Assembly: GCA_039545355.1 (NCBI GenBank) | Contig: BCJJ01000008.1 | Coordinates: 992,001 to 1,056,000 of the forward strand | From: Trichosporon coremiiforme | Lineage: Eukaryota > Basidiomycota > Tremellomycetes > Trichosporonales > Trichosporonaceae | Length of the DNA stretch: 64,000 nucleotides | Direction: 5' to 3' | In this document: positions 1 to 12,299 of the stretch, in pieces | Layout of the letters: every line of letters starts with the position of its first letter | How positions within the stretch are numbered: position 1 is the first letter of the stretch | Notes under the pieces: model-generated | Told to the model about the DNA's origin: nothing | Seen by the model: only the letters and a program-made list of their open reading frames with translations | Database searches by the model: none | Translations under genes and position numbers: made by a program

Positions 1-1279
1 GGCCCTTGGACCGGTGCGCGGCAATGGGGAACCCGCCACGCGAGGCGACGGGCGGGCGCGGTGGAGCCGGTGCAGCGCCGGGCTCGGTTGGCGTCGAGGC
101 GGGCCGCTCGACGATATCGCGGACTAGCATGGTGAGTTGTGTGGTTCTGACTTGCACCTCTCAGCCAAAGTTCTGGAGGGACCTCCACCGGCCGAACGCT
201 CAGGAACATGCGTCATCAAATAATTTTGTGCTCGCTCAGCGCCGAGCTGAGTCTTCTGCACATTAACACTTTGGTCCGCCTTCCGATCAATCGAGCGTCA
301 ACAGCACGCAGAACTTGCAGAGAACATTATAGTGGGCAGAAACAAATGCATAAGAAGCATGTACAAATGTCGACAAGATTGATTAGTCCCACACTCCGTG
401 GAGGAGTTTATGAGTGAGGACATGCCCAATCGAGACGCCCAGAGGGTTCTTCTTCGCTTTTGTCACCGAGGTGACAACTCCGCCGACAGCATCGCTAGGC
501 AAAAGGCTTCGCCGCTGTGAAGGAGGACTGAAAGCGAATTCTACAAGGATTGGGTGACTGGCACGCCGCCAGCCTACGGTCAGTTCACAAGCTCCTCTGC
601 GCTCGCGACGCGAAACGTTTATTCGTAGCAGTACATGATACAACCTGAGAGTTAGCTAAAAACTCCTTTGAAAGAAGCTTCGTGATGAGGGGTTCAGCAA
701 TGCGAAGTTTAACGCCTTCAGCCCTGCACTGGCAGCGACCGAAGCCGACCGCCAGCTGGTGCAGGACTGTCGTACTGACGTGCAAATGTCGAAAGTTTTC
801 ATCCTGTTGAGGAGGAGAGCGGAGAGGGAGATACGCACCTATTATACCTCTCGATGAGGAAGACTTGAGGGGAGATGGAGAGAAGAGAGATGCAGAGTCA
901 AGGTGAATCGCGCATCCGCACCAGTTTTGGTAGGGCGCACCCAGCTTCGTCTGCCACAAGGCAGTAAAACCCCGCTTGACCGCAGATTTGCTTCCGAAAG
1001 GCTTGGGCGCCCAGGGCTCAGTCACGTGACGGGCGGTAAGTTTTCGCTCCACGCGGGAACAGATGGCCAGTTCCTGATTGTTAGCTACAAGCCCCGCGTA
1101 GAAGCACTTCTCTCATCTCTCACCTCACACATCCTCATCCTCCTCTACTCTCCATCCCCCTTTCATCCTCCTCTTCTACTCGTTCTCTCGTCTTTTCGAC
1201 GCAAAACCCGATATCAAAACAGGTCCAACCGACCATTTCTACTTTCGTTTCGAACTCCCTTAGAACTTCAAAAATAAAC
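1..1279. other. Upstream region of DBP2
   Basis: I recognise no gene from the left edge to the DBP2 start codon. Several short open frames occur on both strands, but none shows a domain or a plausible exon chain. From about 1115 to 1260 the plus strand is strongly pyrimidine-rich (repeated TCATCC and TCCTCT blocks). Similar tracts sit just upstream of other genes in this window, so this is probably core promoter or 5' UTR of DBP2. Confidence 0.5.
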
Positions 1280-3520
<2,241 letters not shown>

Positions 3521-4915
3521 GCGTGTTCTGTGAAGTTCCCTCCCCCTCTTTGATATCATTGTTCCATCATCAGGTCACGCACGGAGTTAGCCCACAGCCC
3601 TCATTCGTTGCTACTGACCATACAACTTTCTCTTTATTATAGACTTCATTCTTTTTTCACACCCAGCAATTATCACATTCACACAATGTCTATAGAAAAG
3701 CATGGGGCCCTGTAATACCACACCAAACCCTGTGTCGTAAATCTCTTAGCCAGTGTCAAATGCCAGGCTAACGTCGTGCGTGCCACAACTTGCTGCTGCA
3801 GCTCAGTTGCAGCCCTTTGCCCGCATGACGCAGAAGTCCTTGCTTGATACTGACGTGTGAATGTGCACTAAACCCAGCTAGCGTCCGTTTCGAGTTTTCG
3901 CGTTAGGAAAGATACATGCAGGGACCGATAGAATGCAGAAGAGGCGAATGACCAGTTTAGATCGTGGGAGACTTACAAAAAGCAAGTCAGCTTGGTGTGT
4001 GCCGAGGCGTGTCGTTCCGCGAGGTGTGACGCAATGATCGCTGCGGCGACCTAGCGGCGAGCAGCGATGCATGGGCCGCTCGTAGCCGCTCGCTCTGTGT
4101 CTTGAAGCAGTCACATGAGCAGTCACAGGCCCACAGGGGTCGTAGGAAAGTAAGACAATCCGAGGCCGTGATGTCGGCCGTGTGTTTGACGAGCGAAACG
4201 AGCATCACGCCGCCAAGGAACAACGCGCCCCCTGTCCCTCTCCCTGTCGCAGGAACCGGCGACCTTGCCGTTGTCGTTGTCTTGGTGCCTGACCCCACCG
4301 CCCCCGCCGCCCCCGCCGCCCCCGCGTTCGTGCCCACATATGCAGTGCGCCGCGATCCGACATCGCGCGCTCACTTGGACGTCGGCGACGAGCTTGGGCG
4401 TCCAGAGGTGGAGTTGTCCGTGCGCAGCGTCTGGTGTCCTTGTCCTGTTGAGCGACGCCACGGCCGGTTTACCGGTCTCTCTGTTGGCCAAGCACCCTTC
4501 ATCGGACTCCGTGTCATCGGGTTGCAGAGTAGCCGATACAGACGGCCCCGCGTTCCGCGCGGACCCCCTTCGTCCCCACGTAGTCGCCAGGGAGTGCAGG
4601 AGGCACTGGGAGATGAAACTGGGGCACTCGTACGGCCACACGGGGGTAGGGACAACGGCGTAGATGATCGCCCACACGTCATCTCGTGTGATCTTGGTCA
4701 ACTCAGCAACCATCTGTGCACTGGCTGCGATCACTGCCGCTAATCACTTCGTAGAGTCTATCTGAACCGTCCACCTGGACTACTACAGATGAAGTCAGTC
4801 CGTGTAGCAAGCAGCGATGAGCAAAACCTTTGATGCAATTTGCATATGCGAACTATGATGATAACAATTAGATAAGAACTGATACTGCTGAGACAGCTGC
4901 GCCTGCTTGCGCTGT
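3521..4915. other. Intergenic region between DBP2 and the MFS transporter
   Basis: This convergent space holds the 3' ends of two genes. A minus-strand open frame at 4123-4734 begins with plausible residues (MVAELTKITRDDVW) but turns into low-complexity Gly and Arg-rich sequence. It is overlapped by equally long frames on the plus strand, so I do not call it a gene. No other feature was recognised. Confidence 0.5.
4298..4326. repeat. Short CCGCCC tandem repeat
   Basis: About four copies of a CCGCCC-type hexamer lie in an intergenic region. They encode a poly-Gly or poly-Pro stretch in the spurious frames that cross them. Probably simple-sequence DNA. Confidence 0.8.
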
Positions 4916-6543
4916 TTACAACCTCTCGACGACGGCGACCTTGCCGTCCCTGGACTCCTCCATGACAATGTCCTCCTTCTCAGGCTCGGAGACGCGGTCG
5001 TCATAGTCGGCCGAGTGGGGAACGTGGTCCTCGGCGCCATCGAGGTGCTTGTTGAGGACCGTCCAGCGTCCGCGGCGCTTGCACTTGACGATCCACATGA
5101 CGAGGCCGTACGTCATGAGCGGGACGAAGCCGGCCATGGCAACGAGGTACGAGCGCTGGGCCGAGACGCGGTGCAGGAGTGCGGCCTGGGCAGAAGGCCA
5201 CGCCGCACCACCCGACACACCGGCGGCCAGCAGGCCACCACCGAACGTAGCGTAGGGACCGAGGTTGGACGTCGCGATTGAGAAGATGACGGGGTAGCAG
5301 ACAGACTCGAAGAAGAAGACGAGGTTCAGGCACGCAATGCCGCCGCGGCCGTTGATGAAGGAGGTCAGGATCGAGAAGAGCACGAGCGCCGAGCCATGCA
5401 CGAAGAGCGCGAAGCACGAGTCAATGTAGCGCAGGTACGCGACGCCGACGAAACGGCCAATCGTGAAGACGGCCTGGCACACGGAGAAGAGGTCGGACGC
5501 GTGCGCAGACGAGATGGGCGGGTTGATGCCGGGCTGGCGCGTGATGTAGAAGATGGCCATGGACGCGACGGCGACTTGGGCGCCGACGTAGAAGAACTCG
5601 GCGAAGAAGCCAAACACGGTGTGGTACTTCTTCAGGATGCCCTTGTAACCCTCCTTCTTGATGAACTCGACGTGCTCGGGCTTGACGGCCTGGCGCACCT
5701 CGGGCAACTTGCAGAACGCGAGGCCGATGTTGAGGCACAGCGCGAACAGCGCCATCGCGAGGTAGACGTACTGGACCGTGCCGAGCTGGTTGCCGTCCTG
5801 GTTGAGGTTCTCGTTGAAGAACGTGCGCGAGGCAATGAGCGGGCCAATGACCGTCGCGATGCCGTTGAACGACTGCGCGAGCGTGAGGCGGAAGGCGGCG
5901 AACTTGGGCGGCCCGAGCACGATAATGTACGAGTTGGCCGCCGTCTCGAGCGTCGCCATGCCTGAACCGCACAGGAACGTGAACGCGACGAACATGCCAT
6001 ACTGGTGGTAGACAGCCGACGGCCAGAAGAGGATAGCGCCGATGGAGAACAGGGTCAGGCCGATGTGGATACCCCACTTGTAGCCAATCCGTCGCATGAG
6101 CATGCCCATTGGAGGGGCGACCACCAGATACGCGACAAAGTACGCGAACTGCAGCAGCGTCGTCTGGACTTCGGACAGGTTGAAGATCTTGAGGAAGTGC
6201 TGGTTCAGCACCTGGATAGGTCAGCACTGCTGCACAACACATGACGCAATAACGCCACCGCATGATGGTGATGAGGCAGTCACCACAGCGGATTTCGCCG
6301 CGAAGGTGCCATCGGGCAAGTGGAAGCCGGTACTCACATCGAGGAGACCGTACGAGAGACCCCAGAGGAAGAACTGTTGGAAGAGTTAGCGTCTGTGTCG
6401 GGCGCGATGGGAGCAGCAAAGAGTAGCGATGTTCCGCCAGCTTGCGTGTCGCTCTGCTAGGCACGAACCAGAGATGTAACGAGCGAGAAGCTGATAACCA
6501 GCTGCGACCTGGACAGGTCGGTGTAGTCCTGGGCGGCGACCAT
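4916..6543 (-). CDS. FHS-family MFS transporter (L-fucose permease type)
   Basis: Integral membrane transporter of the fucose:proton symporter branch of the major facilitator superfamily, probably sugar/H+ symport at the plasma membrane; the substrate cannot be read from sequence. Exons on the minus strand: 6469-6543, 6338-6373 and 4916-6211, giving about 468 aa. Exon 1 ends ISFSLVTSL, the 36-nt exon 2 encodes FFLWGLSYGLLD, and exon 3 begins VLNQHFLKIF. Together these form the first transmembrane helix and the conserved family block. Exon 3 carries the other hydrophobic helices with a charged central loop (KPEHVEFIKKEGYKG), and ends in an acidic cytoplasmic tail. Length fits the family. The start was chosen as the ATG in phase with exon 2; the donor of exon 1 is GTTCGT. 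Confidence 0.88.
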
Positions 6544-9448
6544 CGCGCTGATCTGGGTTGTGGATCGATCGACGGGGGGAAGAGTAGTTGAACAACTTCT
6601 GAAGCGCCGCTGTTTTTATCTCTTTTACATGCTTGCGAACGGAAGCCGGCGACTAACGAGGCGTGTCAGCCCTAGGAGCGGCCATGGCTTGGCCGTTGGA
6701 CTGCCTTTGCGCGCCTCAGGTCGCCTTGGCTCACCCGAACTGGGGCTCTAGGGCCGTCAGCATGCTCGTGTGGGGCTAGTGGGTAGGACGTACTGGGGCC
6801 AACACCGGTACCCCGGGGGCCCTTGACGAAAGCTGGCCGAACCGTGGAGAGGCCAATGGCACCGCGAGCCCGTGACTTGCCGCTCGAGCCAGGAGAGGTA
6901 AGGCTTGCTGGATCTAATGGGACCAAGGGTCCGATGGCCGGTTAAACTGTAACTGGAATTCGAGTTTATTCCGCTGGTTCGCCTGCAGACTTGAATTGCG
7001 CACCTGGGTCGCTCTACCCCGTGAACTGGGTATCAGGGTTTCCATGTGATGCCCCCTGCCTTGCCCACTTCCCACCTCAGTCTCTTGAGACGCCGACTTT
7101 GCGGCCCACAGTCATCTTGTCGTAACAGATCCCATGGTTTCCGGCACAAAGATGCAACGAGTCAGGAACCCCGGTAAACCGGCCGAAGGGGGCTTGGGCA
7201 TGACACCAATGACGGTGAAGCAAGCGAGAGGAACAGCTTCGAGCTTCTGGGGCCGATTCTTCGCCGATTCGGACCATGCCGGAAACGCTGAAGCGGACGT
7301 GTGAGTCAGACGCACCTCGCTAGCAGAGTTGAACATAAAAGGGCATGCTGCACGGAGAGCGTCGGAGCGCGCTATCGTTTTCCAGGCCTGCGTGACGGCA
7401 CTGTTGCGTGAGGGCACTGTTGACGCCATCGGCTGTTGCGCTGACATGTGAAGCGATCAGCACCAGCGTGGACCGACTATGCTAGTTGCCGCTCTTTGCC
7501 GCCTCTGCCAAGGTACCCTTTCTGTCTGAGGCGTCCGAGCTTGGGCATCACGTGTGGGCAGCGGCTCTCAATAGTGTCTCTCGGTTTGAGTTGCGCCCAC
7601 GCAATACACTTGCAGCTGCAGGGGCATGCAGGGCTTCGGGGTATATCCTGCCGAGCGCATTCACTGCGGTGCCAACGAGACATTCCAGCTCGGATGAATG
7701 ATCTGCCGGGGGGTTGTGAGCCATGCCACTGGCGAGGAACGAGGACTCGCAAGTAATCATGTGGAGCAGACCCCCGTGGAGGAAGTGCGGCAACTCAATG
7801 CGGCATGTCCTGAGGTGGCCGGCTGTCGACGGCTGTACACAAGCGCATTGTCTCGCCTCCGCTATCTTAACGACATGGAAGTCGCCGTTTAGATCTTGGG
7901 GCCGAACGTTAGGAACCGAAGTCAAGGTTCAGGGGTCTGCTGTGTTAGACTATGAGCTGATGTCAGACAGAGCGGGGCAACGCAGGGATTGAGCGAGAGC
8001 AGCGTCAAGACGGTGCACCCGTGGCCCGAGATGGACAACGGTGGAGCGGTAAGAGCTCCGCCTTGGATGTCAGCATGGATGTTAATGTGATGGTCGAGGT
8101 CCACAGGCAGAGCTTGTTGTTGAAAACTACATTTCGGTTCCGACACCACGACGCAACAGCAAGTAGTCAACAGGCATCGGTTTGACAGGAGACGTGGGGA
8201 AGCGCCTCGCACGTCAGAGGGTTCCACTTACGGACGTGGTGGTCCTGGTAAGACAGCGTAGTCGTAACCATCTCGATTGCCGAGGCGACCGCGTGCGGAC
8301 AAACCGGGCCTGATTAGCGTGTATGCTGGGCACAGAGCTCCTTGTGAGAGGTCACGGAATGCTGAGAGAAGAAGTGCGTCGACTGATCGTCAGCTCACGT
8401 TGTCTGCCTCCCAGCTGCTTCACACCTCAATGGCAGCCTGTCAGTTCGCGCCTCAGATCGCCTCTTAAGTATCTGCTCATCAGTGCATCCGGCAGCTTCC
8501 TCCACAACTCATTGAATGCCCACCAAAGGGCGGAGGGTTTGTAAGCGTCGGTGGGTTTCTGCATTCGGCGGATTTCACGTCTCGACGTTCTGATGCTCAG
8601 CTGATTCAGCTAAAGTTGACATCGGGAAGCTCCGCTTCTGATCAAGCTAGTGGCGGGCTCGAGAGCAGCGCGCACGTACTCCTCTAGATCGACTGATATT
8701 GACAGTCTGTGGCTAGGCTGTAGCCAGGCCGGCCAGGAGGCTCCGCCATCTCTGCCCAGATGCATGCGAGAGGTGAAACGGATGACTCCGTTGAGACCGA
8801 GTCTGAGGAAAATCATCTGCCCGCTCTCAGCTTTCAGCTCACCATTGCGCACCAAGGGAGGAAGTTCCCTGTCCAGCCTGTGATCTGCTTTCAAGCTGTG
8901 TGAGGTTAGCTTATGCTCTGATGGACCCCGCTGCTCACCATTGCTTCTGCTGTTGTAGCGCTCTTGCCGTCCCGATAAGGCGACGGCGGAAGGCAGCCTT
9001 GCGTATCGCCGTTCAGTGCCGCGCCTGCGTGATGAACAAGTGTGAGGAAGGGCGAATGCGTGTGAGTTGCGGTGTCGCTCACCGTCGATCGCACACGGCC
9101 TGATGTGACTCCTCAGCGCTTAAACGCCCGCTTCCGCTAATCCATGTGTCTTCCTCGCTCAGATTGATTGGTCCAGTCCTCGCACGCTGTGCCTTTCATC
9201 TTATCTCGACATTCCCCAGCGAACAACATGAGCGACCAGCTCTGCTTGCACGCAACGCAGCCGCGATGTGATCGAAGAAGAGGAATGCAGCTCGGCAAGT
9301 ATCGGCACGTCTGAACTGGCCCGCCCCCTCCAGCCGCAGTTTACCGACCCATCCCTCGCAGAAAGCCGATCCTCGGCAACCCTGTGGGCAACGACTCAAT
9401 AACCATTCCACCTTCCTTCCTTCCTCCCATCCCACACTCACCAACACC
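6544..9448. other. Long divergent intergenic region
   Basis: About 2.9 kb lies between the divergently transcribed transporter and dehydrogenase genes. Many short open frames (up to about 125 codons) exist on both strands, but none has a recognisable domain or splice into a longer frame in my reading. A plausible intron-like stretch (GTGAGT ... CTCCTCAG, 9061-9115) has no convincing flanking exons. A CTTCC-repeat tract at 9410-9430 precedes the dehydrogenase start. The region could hold an unrecognised small gene or non-coding RNA. Confidence 0.45.
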
Positions 9449-10862
9449 ATGTCCCGCGCGCTCGACACGATCGCGGTACTGATGCCCCTCCCGGCCAAGG
9501 CCCTGGAGACGGTGCGCTCCGCCTTCAAGACGGTGCACTATGCTCCGGCCGGCGCGGGCGTGCCTCCCAAGCGCCTGTCCCCTGAAGTCTGGAAGGACGT
9601 CGACATCATGTTCTGCGACTGGAACGGCCCGCCGAAGGAACTGGAACTCGCCGAAGTACCAAAGCTGCGACACGTGCAGCTCCCGACTGCCGGGGTTGAT
9701 GGCTCCCTCGCCAACTCGAAGCTTGTCCAGGAGCTCGCGAAGAGGGATCCGAGCGCCGAGGGACCGACTGTTTCGTCGGCGAGCGGCATTCACGTGTTCA
9801 CGATCCCGAACTGGGTCGTCGGCATGACGATTGCGCTGAGCCAGCAGCACCATGTCGTGGCCAGGTTTGCAAGGGTGAGTTGCCTACCTCGTGTGTTATC
9901 TTCCTCGCACTGTGGCGGGGAAGCAGAATGCGGCACAGCTGCCAGATGTGCCCCCACAAGCTGACATACAGGAACAACAGCGCTGGGCAGACGAGATGGA
10001 AGTCGGCCCGGTGGGCAAATTCTACAACCGACCTCTGTGGGGCCGCACAGCGGGAATGCTGGGTTACGGAGCGCTGGGACGCGAGACGGCTCGTCTCCTG
10101 AAGGCGCACGGGATGCGCATCATTGCGGCGAACTCGACGGGCCAGGCGTCAAAGTTTGAGGACTGGACGCCCGAGGGAACGGGAGACCTGGACGGTGAGT
10201 CTGAGTTCTGGCAGCTGCGAGATGTTCGGTCAGCTGATATCAGGCTCGATCCCGGAAAAGTATTACTCGGTGAAAGACGAAGCGCAATTCGAGCAGTTCC
10301 TCCGGGACACGGACGTGCTCGTGTGTTCTCTGCCGGGGACGCAGGCGACGAAGCATCTCCTGGACGCGAAGAAGCTGGGTGAGTGGGAGACGATGGGGCT
10401 CATATCTTGCGAGTCTCGAAAATTCGCTTTGGTCATCTGTCTTGTTTTGGAACTTCGGCGATGTCGATTGCAGCTCGGATCGTCCTCTTCGATAGCTAAC
10501 CGCAGCCCTTCTCAAGCCCGAAGCCCTCTTCCTCAACGTCGGCCGCGGCACGCTGATTTCTTCCGGTACGTCCATCCTTTCAGCTGTTGCCATACCTGCA
10601 TCCAAGCTGACAGCCAGACGAGCTGCTTAAGGCTTTAGACTCCGAGGGTCTCTTCGGCGCGGCCATCGACGTAGCCGACCCCGAACCCCTTCCCGATGGA
10701 CATGCCCTGTTCACGCACCCCAAGTGCATTGTCACGCCGCACCTGAGCGGACACGCGAAGGGCGAGGAGGTACTTGGTGCCGAGCTGGCGATTGTGAATG
10801 CGGAGAGGATCAGGAGGGGCGAAACGCCTTACAACCTGGCTGATCTGAAGAAAGGCTATTAG
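9449..10862 (+). CDS. D-isomer-specific 2-hydroxyacid dehydrogenase
   Basis: NAD(P)-dependent reduction of a 2-oxoacid to the D-2-hydroxyacid (or the reverse), cytosolic by default. Exons: 9449-9874, 9972-10194, 10244-10378, 10506-10565 and 10618-10862, giving about 362 aa, the normal family length. The N-terminal part is the split catalytic domain. Exon 2 has the Rossmann signature GYGALG. Later exons contain NVGRGTLI (catalytic Arg), DVADPEPLP (catalytic acid Glu) and PHLSGH (catalytic His). Intron 2 is 49 nt and intron 4 is 52 nt; both carry CAGCTG and an AGCTGA branch site. The exact substrate (glyoxylate, hydroxypyruvate, 2-ketoisocaproate and others) cannot be decided. It converges on the b561 gene with only 116 bp between stop codons. 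Confidence 0.9.
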
Positions 10863-10978
10863 GCTTGGGCCCTCGGCCCGAGCCTTCCAGAGAAGAAGGG
10901 CAGACGGAACACGTAGACACAAGATGCATATACTGCCAATGACTGATGATGGTTCGCCACCTCACCGCCGCGGCTCGG

Positions 10979-12063
10979 CTAAGCGATGCGCATCTTCCCC
11001 GAACGCACGCGCATAACTACACCAACTGCGACCATGCCCAGCCCGACGACAAAGGCGAGCACACGCTGCACCTTCCACCCGCGCATCTGGGACCAGGTCG
11101 CGAACATGCCGGCAAGGAAGGCCGTGAACATGCTCAGGAACAGGAGGATGTATCCCGAGATGCTGCTGTTAGCTCGGACCAAGCGCGTAGGTGGGTACAC
11201 TGCTCGCAACCGACTTGAACGGCTTACGTCTCGGGTGGAGACCAAGTTCGGGATGGAAGAGGGACAGAGTAGGAACTCACCGGTGATACTTGTAAACAGC
11301 TCTAGCCCTGGCCCCGCCGCCAAACATCCTCCCTCCGAACCAGACACTCCCCGCCCCAATGACAGCCTGGACGAGTGCCCAAGTCAGCGTCAGACATCCA
11401 AACCAAGCATGCCAGGTCGTGTAATGTTGCGCCCCATTGTTTTCCTTATTGTACCACATGAACCCGGTCCCGACGAGCATGCACGGAATGCCCAAGCCGA
11501 GGAGCCAGGCCTGGTGTGCGCCGAGTCTCTCGGCGCGCAAAGTGGGTGGAGGGGTCGGAGGCTGCACGGGCACAATACCCAGGACGAAACAAGTAATGGC
11601 GAGCGCGTTTAGAGGCGCATGAGGCGTGAAGTACGGCTTTGATGAGGGATCGTCGGTCAGCACGAGGGCCCAGACTGTGGGGAGGAAGAGAGCGAGCCCG
11701 GCCTATGCGGTTAGCTATGGCTGTGGACTCACAGCTCGTCGCGTTCCCGCCCGCCCTCACGCCCTCCCGCCCTCCCACCTCACTCCTGCGTTTCTCTCCC
11801 CAAAGACCGTCTCGAGGACAGCTGAGACAGCGGGCCAGAGGAAGGGGGCCAGCGGAAGGATGCAAGTTGTGTGACAGAGGGGAAACGCATGACTGGCGCA
11901 ACCAAAGGTTACTTACAAAGATCAAGCTCAGCGACAACTTGTCCCTCGGCGTCGGCGCGATCGTCTCAAAGTCCCACCATCGCCTGACCTCAGCCCCAGA
12001 GGGAATGGCCGCATTGCCCCGATCGCCGAGCAGAGGTTGGTCCGTGAATGAGCGTCGGCGCAT
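10979..12063 (-). CDS. Cytochrome b561-domain membrane protein
   Basis: Six-helix membrane protein with the core of the eukaryotic cytochrome b561/ferric reductase family, which moves electrons across membranes using two hemes. Exons on minus: 11917-12063, 11281-11702 and 10979-11165, giving about 251 aa. Helix 1 spans the exon 1/2 junction (LSLSLIF then AGLALFLP). Exon 2 has HAPLNALAITCF, HQAWLLGLG and HYTTWHAWFG, whose spaced histidines fit the heme-ligand pattern. Exon 3 holds the last two helices and a basic tail (RVRSGKMRIA). Exon 3 is preceded by CAGCAG, a tandem acceptor that adds or drops one Ser. Fold is well supported; heme content and electron donor are inference. Confidence 0.78.
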
Positions 12064-12299
12064 ACTTGTCGTAGGATGGGTGATGCGGAGTGCAGTAGTT
12101 GGGCTACGAGCTGACGCTATCGCTGACCATTCAGGGGCCGTTGGTCTGTCACCTAGCGTAGCCGACGTTCCCGATGCCCGACCTCGGATGTCTCGGCGAT
12201 CTCACTACTCAATACTTGATTCATTCTTTCTGCATTGTTTTTTTGTTCTACTTCTCATTACGGACTCAATGAAATGCAGCTAACGCCTTATGCCTCCGG

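Noticed and set aside
4102..4743. Overlapping 130-213 codon frames on both strands in the DBP2/MFS gap
   Set aside because: Several frames are open at once because of GC-rich repeats; none has a domain or convincing splice sites over its length.
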